A stretch of DNA of 45,050 bases from Treponema sp. GTDB taxonomy: Bacteria > Spirochaetota > Spirochaetia > Treponematales > Treponemataceae. The stretch lies in contig JAFLSN010000019.1 of assembly GCA_022510905.1 (NCBI GenBank), positions 1 through 45,050 on the forward strand, given 5' to 3'. Both the position numbers and the translations under genes were made by a program. Of this stretch, positions 25,318-33,707 are shown piece after piece. The notes under the pieces are model-generated. The model saw only the letters and a list, made by a program, of their open reading frames with translations, did no database searches and was not told the origin of the DNA. Numbering within the stretch: position 1 is the first letter of the stretch; each line of letters begins with the position of its first letter.

Positions 25318-26703
25318 ATGGAAGAATACAGGATAGAACATGACTCCATGGGCGAGGTGAAGGTACCCGCAGACAAGCTGTGGGGCGCGCAGACCGAACG
25401 GAGCCACGAGAACTTTCTGATTGGCGTTGGAATAGAGACCATGCCCCGTGAGATAACGAGGGCATTCGGCTATTTAAAGAAAGCGGCAGCCCTCGCGAAC
25501 AATTCGCTTAAGCCTGAAAAGCTTACGGCGGAGAAGCTTTCTGCCATCAGCACTGCCTGCGACGAAGTGATAGGAGGCAGGCTTGACGAAAACTTTCCTC
25601 TTGTTGTTTGGCAGACCGGAAGCGGTACGCAGAGCAACATGAACACAAACGAAGTCATCGCCAACCGTGCAAACCAGATCGCAGGAAAAAAACTTTGCCA
25701 TCCAAACGATGACATCAACATGAGCCAGTCGTCCAACGACACCTTTCCTACCGCCATGCACATCGCGGCGGTGGTCGAGGTTGAAGACAAGCTCTTCCCG
25801 GCGATAGACACGCTTGTAGATACGTTCAGGAGACTTGAGAAAGAAAACGAAGGCATCGTGAAAAGCGGCAGGACGCATCTGCAGGATGCCGTGCCCATCT
25901 CTTTTTCGCAGGAGATTTCAGGCTGGCGGACATCGCTGGAACGTGACAAGGAGATGATTTCCTCCACACTGCCCTATCTGAAACAGCTTGCGCTCGGCGG
26001 CACGGCTGTCGGCACAGGGCTGAACGCACCCAAGGGTTTTGATACGCTCGTTGCCCAGAAGGTGAGCGAGCTTACAGGCCGGAATTTTGTGACCGCGCCA
26101 AACAAGTTCCACGCGCTTACAAGCAAGGACGAGATTACATTTACCCACGGTGCGCTCAAGGCTCTTGCGGCAGACCTGATGAAGATTGCAAATGATGTCC
26201 GCTGGCTCGCAAGCGGTCCGCGCGACGGTCTCGGGGAAATCCACATCCCGGAGAATGAGCCTGGCTCTTCCATCATGCCTGGCAAAGTGAACCCCACCCA
26301 GTGCGAGGCCATGACCATGGTGGCCGTGCAGGTGATGGGTAACGACGCCGCCGTGGGCTTTGCGGCCAGCCAGGGCAATTTTGAGCTCAACGTGTTCATG
26401 CCGGTCATCGCATACAACTTCTTGCAGTCAGTTAGGCTTCTGGCAGAAGCCATGTTGAGCTTCAACAAGAACTGTGCCGTGGGCATCACCGCCAACAAGG
26501 AAAAAATGCACCACAACCTGCACAATTCGCTAATGCTTGTCACTGCGCTGAACCCTTACATCGGCTACGAGAACGCCGCCAAAACGAGCCATCTCGCCTA
26601 CGAAAAGAACATCAGCCTGAAAGAGGCCTGTGTTCAGCTAGGATTCCTGACAGCGGAGCGCTTCGACGAGGTGTTCCATCCTGAGCAGATGGTAGGTGAT
26701 TGA
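25318..26703 (+). CDS. fumC: Class II fumarate hydratase
   Basis: Interconverts malate and fumarate without iron. The 461-residue length is normal. Motifs include WQTGSGTQSNMNTNEV, the region SSNDTFPTAMH, SGRTHLQDAVPISF with the catalytic His, and the superfamily signature GSSIMPGKVNPTQCEA. The C-terminal GITANKEK region is typical of FumC rather than aspartase. The start ATG follows GGATTTTTTTT, a weak ribosome site. Its position between a malate/lactate dehydrogenase and a fumarate-reductase-like gene set suggests it works in the reductive direction (malate to fumarate). Confidence 0.95.
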   Translation: MEEYRIEHDSMGEVKVPADKLWGAQTERSHENFLIGVGIETMPREITRAFGYLKKAAALANNSLKPEKLTAEKLSAISTACDEVIGGRLDENFPLVVWQTGSGTQSNMNTNEVIANRANQIAGKKLCHPNDDINMSQSSNDTFPTAMHIAAVVEVEDKLFPAIDTLVDTFRRLEKENEGIVKSGRTHLQDAVPISFSQEISGWRTSLERDKEMISSTLPYLKQLALGGTAVGTGLNAPKGFDTLVAQKVSELTGRNFVTAPNKFHALTSKDEITFTHGALKALAADLMKIANDVRWLASGPRDGLGEIHIPENEPGSSIMPGKVNPTQCEAMTMVAVQVMGNDAAVGFAASQGNFELNVFMPVIAYNFLQSVRLLAEAMLSFNKNCAVGITANKEKMHHNLHNSLMLVTALNPYIGYENAAKTSHLAYEKNISLKEACVQLGFLTAERFDEVFHPEQMVGD

Positions 26704-26768
26704 ATAGCCATGATGTGGGTGGCGAAACGTCCGCAGACGGATTTTTCGCCTCAATCATGCCGGCAGGA

Positions 26769-26786
26769 TTTCTATAGTTTTAGAAA
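26769..26786 (+). repeat. Inverted repeat between fumC and hdrB
   Basis: TTTCTA and TAGAAA flank TAGTTT. Upstream, GGCGAAA and TTTCGCC (near 26720-26748) also form a stem enclosing CGTC/GACG. Within the 236-base gap I see no strong promoter, so the Hdr genes may be read from fumC or from a promoter I cannot recognise. Confidence 0.35.
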
Positions 26787-26939
26787 CTGAACCATAAGGA
26801 CTGCTGAATCTTTGGTTTGCCTGGTGGCGCTGCCGCCCCCTGCGGTTTTACACTGACTGTGCAAAACCTGAATTATGACCAAAAATGGATGCCGTTCTTT
26901 GGAATGGATTTGATTTTACATTAGGTAAGGAAGTAGGTT

Positions 26940-27761
26940 ATGGAGAATGCCAAACACTACGCATACTTCCCCGGCTGTACGCTCAAAAACAAGGCCACCG
27001 ACCTTGACAGATGGGCGCGTAAGTCGGCGGAAGCGCTTGGATTTACGCTTGACGAAATCCCCGAGTGGCAGTGCTGCGGAGGCGAATACCCGCTTGCAAA
27101 GGACGAGATTGCCACGAAGCTTTCTTCGGTTCGGGCTCTGGCCGATGCGCGGAAGGCTGGAAAGGATTTGGTCACGCTGTGTTCTGCCTGCCACAACGTC
27201 ATAAAGCAGGTGAACCACGACATGCAGACTGATGAGAACGTAATTCTCAAAGTCAACAACTATTTAGCCCATGATGGCATAGAATACCACGGAGAGGCAA
27301 AAGTAGTGCACTATCTTGAAATTCTGCGCGATGTCGTGGGCTGGGAGGCGGTGAAGGCTGCGGTCAAAAATCCGTTCAAGGGCAAAAAAATAGGCGCGTA
27401 CTACGGTTGCCTTCTCCTGCGGCCGGGCAACGTGCTTGATTTCGATGACCCGGAAAATCCCCAGATAATTGAGGACTTTATCAAGGCAATCGGTGGAACA
27501 CCCGTCATCTATGCGCAACGCAACGAATGCTGCGGCGCATACACGGCGCTGGAAGATGCGGCGATTCCCGCACGCCGGGCAAAGGAAATCCTTGCCAATG
27601 CCGAGGACCAGGGCGCGGATTTCCTTGTGACCAGCTGTCCGCTCTGCCGTTACAACCTGAACAAGCACCGTGCCGGAAGCAAGCTGGAAGTTATCTACTT
27701 CACAGAGCTGTTGGCCGAAGCGCTGGGCATAAAGGAAATCTCCGTGCAGGGGGTGGCGTAA
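26940..27761 (+). CDS. hdrB: Heterodisulfide reductase subunit B-like protein (two CCG domains)
   Basis: Catalytic HdrB-type subunit. In methanogens HdrB carries two non-cubane [4Fe-4S] clusters that cleave a CoM-CoB disulfide; bacteria use homologues with other substrates. Both cysteine-rich CCG motifs are complete: C13, C45-C46, C81 and C84 (QCCGGE, CSAC), then C157, C197-C198, C233 and C236 (ECCGAY, CPLC). The 273-residue length is normal. It starts the Hdr-Flx gene set, with AAGGAAGTAGG before the ATG, and hdrC begins directly after its stop. Here it may pass electrons to the fumarate-reductase-like pair; this is inference. Confidence 0.93.
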   Translation: MENAKHYAYFPGCTLKNKATDLDRWARKSAEALGFTLDEIPEWQCCGGEYPLAKDEIATKLSSVRALADARKAGKDLVTLCSACHNVIKQVNHDMQTDENVILKVNNYLAHDGIEYHGEAKVVHYLEILRDVVGWEAVKAAVKNPFKGKKIGAYYGCLLLRPGNVLDFDDPENPQIIEDFIKAIGGTPVIYAQRNECCGAYTALEDAAIPARRAKEILANAEDQGADFLVTSCPLCRYNLNKHRAGSKLEVIYFTELLAEALGIKEISVQGVA

Positions 27762-28157
27762 ATGTCAGAATCAGACGTATGTGAACTAAAAAGCCAGATT
27801 CTTGAAAAAAGCGGAGTGGACGCAAAGAAATGCATGGTATGCGGCAAGTGTTCCGGCACCTGCCCAAACTATGATGCCATGGAGTACCACCCGCACCAGT
27901 TTGTGCAGATGGTGGAAAATGGCGAAATAGCAAAGCTAATGGAAAGTTCTTCCATATATAGGTGCCTTTCCTGCTTTGCCTGTCTGGAACGGTGTCCGCG
28001 CCAGGTGGAACCTGTGAAAGTGATAGAGGCGGTGCGTCAGGTTGTTGAAATACGGCGTGGCCCCCACCACCTCGATCCCTACCAGGTGCCTGCGTTGTTG
28101 GACGATGATATGCCACAGCAGGCAATCGTCAGCGCGTTCCGTAAGTATAAGAGATAG
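27762..28157 (+). CDS. hdrC: Heterodisulfide reductase subunit C-like ferredoxin protein
   Basis: Electron-transfer subunit of the HdrABC complex, 131 residues. Two [4Fe-4S] motifs are intact: CMVCGKCSGTCP (C24, C27, C30, C34) and CLSCFACLERCP (C68, C71, C74, C78). The C-terminal helix region (VIEAVRQVVEIRRG) is typical for HdrC. It is directly adjacent to hdrB (stop followed by ATG) and nine bases before hdrA, so it is co-translated. The family passes electrons from HdrA to HdrB. Confidence 0.94.
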   Translation: MSESDVCELKSQILEKSGVDAKKCMVCGKCSGTCPNYDAMEYHPHQFVQMVENGEIAKLMESSSIYRCLSCFACLERCPRQVEPVKVIEAVRQVVEIRRGPHHLDPYQVPALLDDDMPQQAIVSAFRKYKR

Positions 28158-28166
28158 GAGTGGCAG

Positions 28167-30176
28167 ATGGAAAGAATCGGAGTATTCGTGTGCCACTGTG
28201 GCACGAACATAGCAGGCACGGTTGATGTCGCGAAGGTTGCCGAGGAGCTGGGAAAACAGCCGGGCGTGGTGTATTCAACACACTACACCTATATGTGTTC
28301 CTCAGCCGGCCAGAAGATGATAGAGGATCGCATAAAGGAAGACAGACTTACCGGCGTGGTACTGTGTTCCTGCTCTCCGCGCATGCACGAGAAGACTTTC
28401 CGTGGATGTGCGGAGCGTGCGGGTCTCAACCCATTCAAGGTGGAAGTGGCAAACATCCGTGAACAGGACTCGTGGGTTGTAAAGGACATTCCCACCGCAA
28501 CGGAAAAAGCGATCGCGCTGGGTAAGGCTGCAATCGCGAAGGCCATCCTTGACACGCCGCTTACACCGGGTGAAACCCCGATGACAAAGCGAGCCCTTGT
28601 GATTGGCGGAGGCATAGCGGGCATCACGGCGGCGCTCGACATTGCTGATGCCGGTTTTCCCGTGGACATCGTGGAAGCAAAGCCCACTGTGGGCGGTAAA
28701 ATGGCGCAGCTGGACAAGACATTCCCCACCCTTGACTGCGCGTCATGTATCGTTACGCCCAAAATGACGGAGGTGAGCCAGAATCCCAACATCCGAATAT
28801 TGTCCTACAGCGAAGTGCAGAATGTAACCGGCTATGTGGGAAACTTCACCGCCACCATAAAACGCAAAGCCCGCTATGTGGACGAGACCAAATGCACGGG
28901 GTGTGGCGCATGCATCGAAAAATGCCCAAACAAGCGCGTTCCCAACGAGTTCAACCTGAACCTGGACAACCGCACCGCAATCTACATCCCGTTCGCGCAG
29001 GCAGTGCCAAAAGTTGCGACCATTGACTCAACTGCCTGTCTGCGCCTCAAGGCCATGAAAAACGGCAAGACTGCATGCGGTTTCTGCGAGAAAGCGTGCG
29101 GTGTGGGAGCCATCGACTACAACGCCACCGACACCGTTATTGAAGAAAAATATGGCGCAATCGTTGTGGCCACCGGCTACAATCCCATCAGCCTTGAAAA
29201 GTTCGATGAGTACGCCTATTCCCAAAGCAAGGACGTGGTGAGCTCGCTGGAGTTCGAGCGGCTGTGCAACGCGGCAGGCCCCACTAACGGGCATCTGCTG
29301 CGTCCGAGTGATGGACGAGAGCCCAAGAGAATTGTGTTCATCCAGTGTGTGGGTTCCCGCTGTTCCGCAGACGCTACCCGTGGGCACGAATACTGCTCAA
29401 AGGTGTGCTGCATGTATACTGCTAAGCATGCGATACTCACTCGCGACCACTACCCGGACACAGAATGCTATGTGTTCTACATCGATGTGCGAACGCCAGG
29501 CAAAAATTTTGACGAATTTTATCGCCGCGCGGTAGAGCAATACGGTGTCCACTACATAAAGGGAATGGTGGGAAAGGTCACGCCACAGTCAGACGGAACG
29601 CTTGATGTGCAGGGAAGCGATTTAATCCTGAACCGCCAGGTGCACATCAAGGCGGACATGGTGGTTCTTGCGGCTTCCATAGAGGCAGATAAGTCCGCGC
29701 GTCCGCTCGCGACCATGCTCACCACATCGATGGACAACAATGACTTTTTCCTGGAAGCCCATGCCAAGCTTCGCCCGGTGGAAAGTCCTACCGCAGGCAT
29801 TTTCCTTGCAGGCTGCTGCCAGGGGCCCAAGGATATTCCGGAGACTGTGGCTCAGTCGTCTGGAGCTGCCGCCAAGGCGATATGCCTTCTGGTCAAGGAC
29901 AAGCTCCAGAACGACCCGTGCACGGCACACCCGAACGAGGAAGCCTGCAACGGCTGCGGCCAATGCGCGAACGTCTGTCCCTACGGAGCCATCAGCTATG
30001 TGGACAAGGATTTCCGTGGCCCCAACCGCACCACAATAACACGCCATGTGTCGCAGGTCAATACCGCCATGTGCCATGGCTGCGGTGCGTGTACCGTCGC
30101 CTGTCCGTCCGGAGCGATGGATTTGTTCGGATTCTCGAACAAACAGATTCTTGCGGAGGTTGATGCACTGTTCTGA
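28167..30176 (+). CDS. hdrA: Heterodisulfide reductase subunit A-like flavoprotein
   Basis: FAD-containing subunit where flavin-based electron bifurcation is thought to occur in Hdr complexes. The 669 residues are laid out as a typical HdrA: N-terminal domain (RIGVFVCHCGTNIAGTVDV), FAD Rossmann fold (ALVIGGGIAGITAAL, about 143-157), the conserved TFPTLDCASCIVTPKM (C191, C194), and a [4Fe-4S] site CTGCGACIEKCP (C243-C253). A Cys-rich middle follows, then two C-terminal ferredoxin motifs CNGCGQCANVCP and CHGCGACTVACP. No selenocysteine codon was needed. It follows hdrC by nine bases. A 133-base gap with a stem-loop separates it from mvhD. Confidence 0.95.
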   Translation: MERIGVFVCHCGTNIAGTVDVAKVAEELGKQPGVVYSTHYTYMCSSAGQKMIEDRIKEDRLTGVVLCSCSPRMHEKTFRGCAERAGLNPFKVEVANIREQDSWVVKDIPTATEKAIALGKAAIAKAILDTPLTPGETPMTKRALVIGGGIAGITAALDIADAGFPVDIVEAKPTVGGKMAQLDKTFPTLDCASCIVTPKMTEVSQNPNIRILSYSEVQNVTGYVGNFTATIKRKARYVDETKCTGCGACIEKCPNKRVPNEFNLNLDNRTAIYIPFAQAVPKVATIDSTACLRLKAMKNGKTACGFCEKACGVGAIDYNATDTVIEEKYGAIVVATGYNPISLEKFDEYAYSQSKDVVSSLEFERLCNAAGPTNGHLLRPSDGREPKRIVFIQCVGSRCSADATRGHEYCSKVCCMYTAKHAILTRDHYPDTECYVFYIDVRTPGKNFDEFYRRAVEQYGVHYIKGMVGKVTPQSDGTLDVQGSDLILNRQVHIKADMVVLAASIEADKSARPLATMLTTSMDNNDFFLEAHAKLRPVESPTAGIFLAGCCQGPKDIPETVAQSSGAAAKAICLLVKDKLQNDPCTAHPNEEACNGCGQCANVCPYGAISYVDKDFRGPNRTTITRHVSQVNTAMCHGCGACTVACPSGAMDLFGFSNKQILAEVDALF

Positions 30177-30223
30177 CAGGATGCGGAAATTGGGCTGAGA
30201 TGGTCAAAAAATCATGGCTGTTC

Positions 30224-30248
30224 GGCGGGTTAGCTTTTATAAACCGCC
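30224..30248 (+). other. Intercistronic stem-loop between hdrA and mvhD
   Basis: GGCGG pairs with CCGCC, extended by TT/AA with a bulged G, around AGCTTTTATA. It lies in a 133-base gap that has no gene; the other gaps in this gene set are mostly 0-10 bases or overlaps. It may adjust mRNA stability or stoichiometry. Confidence 0.4.
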
Positions 30249-30309
30249 ATCCAGCTTCTGGTAAGTCCGAAGGCTCAGTGACCGCCCTTGACGTGTTTAA
30301 GGAAAGCTT

Positions 30310-30780
30310 ATGGAAGAAACAACAACTACTGAAAACAATACGGCTGGCGGCGCATGGACACCTCGCATTGTGGCTTTCTGCTGCAACTGGTGTTCCTACG
30401 CTGGCGCAGATCTCGCCGGCAACAACCGCCTGGAGTATCCTGCCAACGTAAAAATCATCCGCATACCGTGCTCATGCCGGTTGAACCCGCTGTTTATCCT
30501 GCGGGCGTTCCAGAAGGGCGCGGACGGAGTGATATTGTGCGGCTGTCACCCCGGCGACTGCCACTACACCAGCGGCAACTATTTCGCGAGGAGACGCATG
30601 ACGCTCTTGTTCAGCATGCTGAATTATCTTGGCATAGAAAAAGAACGCACCCGTGTGGAATGGTGCTCAGCGGCCGAAGGTGTGCGCTTTGCTGGAATCA
30701 TGAACGATTTTGTGGCGCAAGTGACTGCGCTCGGCGAAAACAGGAAGCTGGAGGATCTAAGATGCAAGACGACAAAATAA
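30310..30780 (+). CDS. mvhD: MvhD/FlxD-type [2Fe-2S] adaptor protein
   Basis: Small iron-sulfur subunit that links an electron-input module to HdrA. The 156-residue protein has the diagnostic MvhD pattern: FCCNWCSYAGADLAG (C24, C25, C28), IPCSCRLNP (C54, C56), and ILCGCHPGDCHYTSGNYFA (C77, C79, C84). In methanogens it joins a hydrogenase to Hdr. Here the following genes are NAD(P)H-type Flx proteins and no hydrogenase is present, so FlxD is the better functional analogue. The start has AAGGAAAGC upstream. Its end overlaps the next gene by 19 bases. Confidence 0.9.
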   Translation: MEETTTTENNTAGGAWTPRIVAFCCNWCSYAGADLAGNNRLEYPANVKIIRIPCSCRLNPLFILRAFQKGADGVILCGCHPGDCHYTSGNYFARRRMTLLFSMLNYLGIEKERTRVEWCSAAEGVRFAGIMNDFVAQVTALGENRKLEDLRCKTTK

Positions 30781-31748
30781 CCGGCCAGCTTATTGACCGC
30801 GCCAAGGCACTCCTTGCGGAAGGAAAGGTGCAGCGCGTGGTAGGCTGGAGGCGCGGACTGTTCGACCACGATGTGACACCCGGCACATTCTCCAATGCCG
30901 ATGATCTTGAAAAGAACTTTGTGTACAACGAGTGGTGCGGCGCAAACCTCTCCAAGTATCTCGTGCGCATGACACGCGAGATAGAAGTGCAGAAGAGCAC
31001 AACTCGTGTGAACAACACTATGGCAAAGCAGCGGAATCCCGAGTCTGTGGACAAACCCATACCGCAGGAAGTGCTGCTGGTTTTCCTGAAGCCATGCGAC
31101 ACCTACAGCTTTACCCAGCTTCTCAAAGAGAACCGAATCACGCGGAACGATGTGTACGTTGTCGGCGTTCCATGTGGCGGCATGAAGGATGCTGCCATGA
31201 ACGGCATACAGGAGCGGTGCAACGTATGCAAGAGCAAAAAACACATCACCTATGACGAGCTCATCGGCGAGGAAGGCGATGTGTTGGAAAGCCGTCGATT
31301 CGACATGGTGGCGAACCTTGAGAAGAAGACCGAGGCGGAACGTTTTGCGTTCTGGCGAGGGGAACTTTCCCGTTGCATACGGTGCAATGCCTGCCGCGAC
31401 ATCTGCCCCGCCTGTACCTGCGAGAAGTGCGTGTTCAACAACAATGACCTGTACACTTCGCAGAAGGTCGCTGCAAACGATTTTGAAGAAAACCTGTACC
31501 ATATCATCCGCGCCTGGCATGTGGCAGGACGTTGTACCGACTGCGGCGAATGTTCCCGCGTGTGTCCACAGAACATACCGTTGCATCTGCTGAACCGCAA
31601 GTTCATCAAGGATATCAACGAGCTGTACGGACCATACATCGCCGGTAGCGACATGGAGACCAAGCCTCCGATGCTTACATACGCCTTTGACGATGCGGAG
31701 GCTAGCGTGGTCTACCAGCGCGATACTTCCGCGCAGGAGGCAAAATGA
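30762..31748 (+). CDS. Flx-type dicluster ferredoxin protein (first of two)
   Basis: A 328-residue iron-sulfur protein of the Flx module. The C-terminal half has two [4Fe-4S] motifs: C205, C208, C211, C215 (CIRCNACRDICP) and C258, C261, C264, C268 (CTDCGECSRVCP). The N-terminal half has further cysteines, notably VPCGGMKDAAMNG (C138) and RCNVC (C153, C156), reminiscent of F420-hydrogenase beta-like proteins. ATG 30762 is chosen over the longer open frame because GGAGG lies seven bases upstream. It probably relays electrons between FlxA and MvhD. Whether it corresponds to FlxB or FlxC I cannot say. Confidence 0.82.
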   Translation: MQDDKITGQLIDRAKALLAEGKVQRVVGWRRGLFDHDVTPGTFSNADDLEKNFVYNEWCGANLSKYLVRMTREIEVQKSTTRVNNTMAKQRNPESVDKPIPQEVLLVFLKPCDTYSFTQLLKENRITRNDVYVVGVPCGGMKDAAMNGIQERCNVCKSKKHITYDELIGEEGDVLESRRFDMVANLEKKTEAERFAFWRGELSRCIRCNACRDICPACTCEKCVFNNNDLYTSQKVAANDFEENLYHIIRAWHVAGRCTDCGECSRVCPQNIPLHLLNRKFIKDINELYGPYIAGSDMETKPPMLTYAFDDAEASVVYQRDTSAQEAK

Positions 31749-32791
31749 TGCTTACACTTCCTGAATCAAAGATAGACGATTTGTTCGAGCTGGTTGCCTC
31801 CAAGGTTGACCTGTATATCCCTCAGGGACGTATGAGGGCGGACTTCACCCCATGGACTAAAGGCGCAAAGCTGAGCAAGGCTCTCAAAACCGTGCGCAGC
31901 GCCAAGGATTTCTTCTTTCCAAAAACGGAAAACATGGTGAACCTGCGTATGGACGGCCAGTCCGTAACTGTCGAGGATCCTCGCAGAGAACTGGATGACT
32001 TTGTTGTCTTTGGGGTACGCGCATGCGATGCCGCCAGCTTCAAGATTGTTGACGATGTGTACCTGAACATGACACCTGTGGACACCTATTACAAAAACCG
32101 CAGAGAACATGGCACCGTGGTTACACTCGCCTGTACTGAACCGGCGCAGACATGTTTCTGCAGCACCTACGGCATTGACGCGGCAAATCCCGCCGGAGAC
32201 GTGAGCGCATGGCTCTCAGACGGTACCTACTATTTCCAGCCAAATACGGACAAGGGCAAGAAATTCGTGGAGATGGCCTCATCCTTACTCACCGATGCAG
32301 ACGATGCTCCTGTCAAGAAGCAGCAGGAGGAAACGCGGGCAAAGATTGAGAAGCTGCCATTCGCCCATCTGGATCTTTCTAAGTGGGTCGGCAAAGACAT
32401 GCTCAAGATTTTCAACTCTACCATATGGAATGGGCTGTACGAGGCATGTCTCGGGTGCGGTACCTGCACTTATGTGTGCCCCACATGCATGTGCTTTGAT
32501 GTGCGTGACTTTGACACGGGCAACGGCATAAAGCAGTTCCGCTGCTGGGACAGCTGCATGTATTCCGATTTCACCCAGATGGCCGCGGAGAACCCCCGGC
32601 ACACCCAGAAAGAGCGGTTCCGCCAGCGCTTCATGCACAAACTGGTGTACTACCCCATGGCTCATGAAGGCCACTTCCAGTGCGTGGGCTGCGGCCGGTG
32701 CCTGGAGAGCTGCCCCATCCAAATGAATATCGTCAAGGTCATCAAGGCGTACAACGAGCTGCCAGACACAGCTGATGGAGGTGCCAAGTAA
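31745..32791 (+). CDS. Flx-type dicluster ferredoxin protein (AsrA-like)
   Basis: A 348-residue electron-transfer protein resembling anaerobic sulfite reductase subunit A and hydrogenase beta subunits. The N-terminal domain has FGVRACDAASFKIVDD and a Cys group TCFCSTYG. Two C-terminal [4Fe-4S] motifs are intact: C235-C245 (CLGCGTCTYVCP) and C313-C323 (CVGCGRCLESCP). AGGAGG precedes the start; it overlaps the previous gene by four bases and flxA by one base (TAATG). With the AsrB-like next gene it forms an AsrA-AsrB-like pair, as in the described Flx complexes. No siroheme subunit (AsrC) is present, so sulfite reduction is unlikely. Confidence 0.85.
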   Translation: MMLTLPESKIDDLFELVASKVDLYIPQGRMRADFTPWTKGAKLSKALKTVRSAKDFFFPKTENMVNLRMDGQSVTVEDPRRELDDFVVFGVRACDAASFKIVDDVYLNMTPVDTYYKNRREHGTVVTLACTEPAQTCFCSTYGIDAANPAGDVSAWLSDGTYYFQPNTDKGKKFVEMASSLLTDADDAPVKKQQEETRAKIEKLPFAHLDLSKWVGKDMLKIFNSTIWNGLYEACLGCGTCTYVCPTCMCFDVRDFDTGNGIKQFRCWDSCMYSDFTQMAAENPRHTQKERFRQRFMHKLVYYPMAHEGHFQCVGCGRCLESCPIQMNIVKVIKAYNELPDTADGGAK

Positions 32792-33621
32792 TGGATGCAG
32801 AATCATTTATCCCATACGTGGGCAAGATAATCGACATACGTCAGGAAACCTCGGACGTAAAGACATTTCGCGTAGTCGGACTTGACGGAAAAAAGCTTTT
32901 CGAGCATATCCCGGGCCAGTGCGCAATGCTGATTGTGCCCGGCGTGGGCGAATCCATGATTTCCATCACATCCTCCCCCACTATGGAAGATGCGATGGAG
33001 TTCAGCATCAAGAGGTGCGGCAAGGTGACAAACTGGCTGCACAGTTGTGATGTAGGGCAGCAGATATGTCTGCGCGGTCCCATCGGAAACGGCTTTCCAG
33101 TGCGCTCTCCGGAGTTCCTGCACAGGGACATACTGGTTATCGCCGGTGGCATCGGCATCGCGCCGGTGCATTCCGTTGTAAACTACATGCTTGACAATCG
33201 TGCGGATTACGGTCGCATACAGGTGATATACGGCTCACGCTCAAAGCAGGATCTGGTGCGGCTTGACGAGATGCAGAATGTGTGGATGAAGCAGCCAAAC
33301 GTGGAGATTAACCTGACGATCGACCGTCCGCAGGACGACTGGGACGGTCATGTGGGATTTGTGCCACCATACGTAACGGAAGTGAACCCGGATCCTGGAA
33401 TGACAGTAATCATGTGCGGTCCGCCGATACTGATACACCTTTCCCTGGGCGAGCTTAAAAAGCTTGGCTTCAAGGACACGCAGGTGTTCACCACGATGGA
33501 GATGCGCATGAAGTGCGGCATCGGAAAATGTGGTCGCTGCAACATCGGCGACAAGTTCGTCTGCAAGGATGGTCCGGTGTTCAGTTTTGACAAGCTGGGA
33601 GAGCTTACGCCGGAATATTAA
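32791..33621 (+). CDS. flxA: FlxA-like FAD/NAD(P)H oxidoreductase with [2Fe-2S] centre (AsrB/PyrK type)
   Basis: Predicted NADH entry point of the complex, 276 residues. An FAD-binding barrel spans 1-105 with LRGPIGNGFPV, then a nucleotide-binding domain with VIAGGIGIAPVHSVV (about 116-130) and IMCGPP near 207-212. The C-terminal PyrK-type [2Fe-2S] site has C242, C247, C250 and C258 (KCGIGKCGRC). NADH versus NADPH cannot be decided from the motifs I can see. It overlaps the preceding gene by one base. The adjacent FlxABCD-HdrABC arrangement is known from Desulfovibrio, where it is proposed to couple NADH to ferredoxin and a disulfide. Confidence 0.88.
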   Translation: MDAESFIPYVGKIIDIRQETSDVKTFRVVGLDGKKLFEHIPGQCAMLIVPGVGESMISITSSPTMEDAMEFSIKRCGKVTNWLHSCDVGQQICLRGPIGNGFPVRSPEFLHRDILVIAGGIGIAPVHSVVNYMLDNRADYGRIQVIYGSRSKQDLVRLDEMQNVWMKQPNVEINLTIDRPQDDWDGHVGFVPPYVTEVNPDPGMTVIMCGPPILIHLSLGELKKLGFKDTQVFTTMEMRMKCGIGKCGRCNIGDKFVCKDGPVFSFDKLGELTPEY

Positions 33622-33637
33622 ACAAATAACGGTCATC

Positions 33638-33674
33638 TAGCCTGTCGGAATGACATTCTGGCTTCGGCAGGCTA
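33638..33674 (+). other. Long stem-loop between flxA and the fumarate-reductase-like genes
   Basis: TAGCCTGTCGGA pairs with TTCGGCAGGCTA (12 bp with two G-U pairs) around a 13-base loop. No T tract follows, so it is more likely a processing or stabilising element than a terminator. It separates the Hdr-Flx genes from the two downstream genes, which have their own ribosome sites. Confidence 0.5.
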
Positions 33675-33707
33675 AACCACCCTGAAATTGTGTAAGGAGA
33701 AACAGAT

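Noticed and set aside
30624..31586. 320-residue open frame on the minus strand
   Set aside because: It lies opposite mvhD and the first dicluster ferredoxin gene; its His/Cys-rich composition reflects the opposite strand.
26940..33621. Archaeal or methanogen origin of the Hdr genes
   Set aside because: HdrABC homologues with Flx genes are widespread in anaerobic bacteria. Nothing in the flanking sequence shows insertion boundaries, integrases or a methanogenesis gene.
31745..33621. Anaerobic sulfite reductase (AsrAB)
   Set aside because: The two proteins resemble AsrA and AsrB, but no AsrC siroheme subunit is present and the MvhD-Hdr context fits Flx better.
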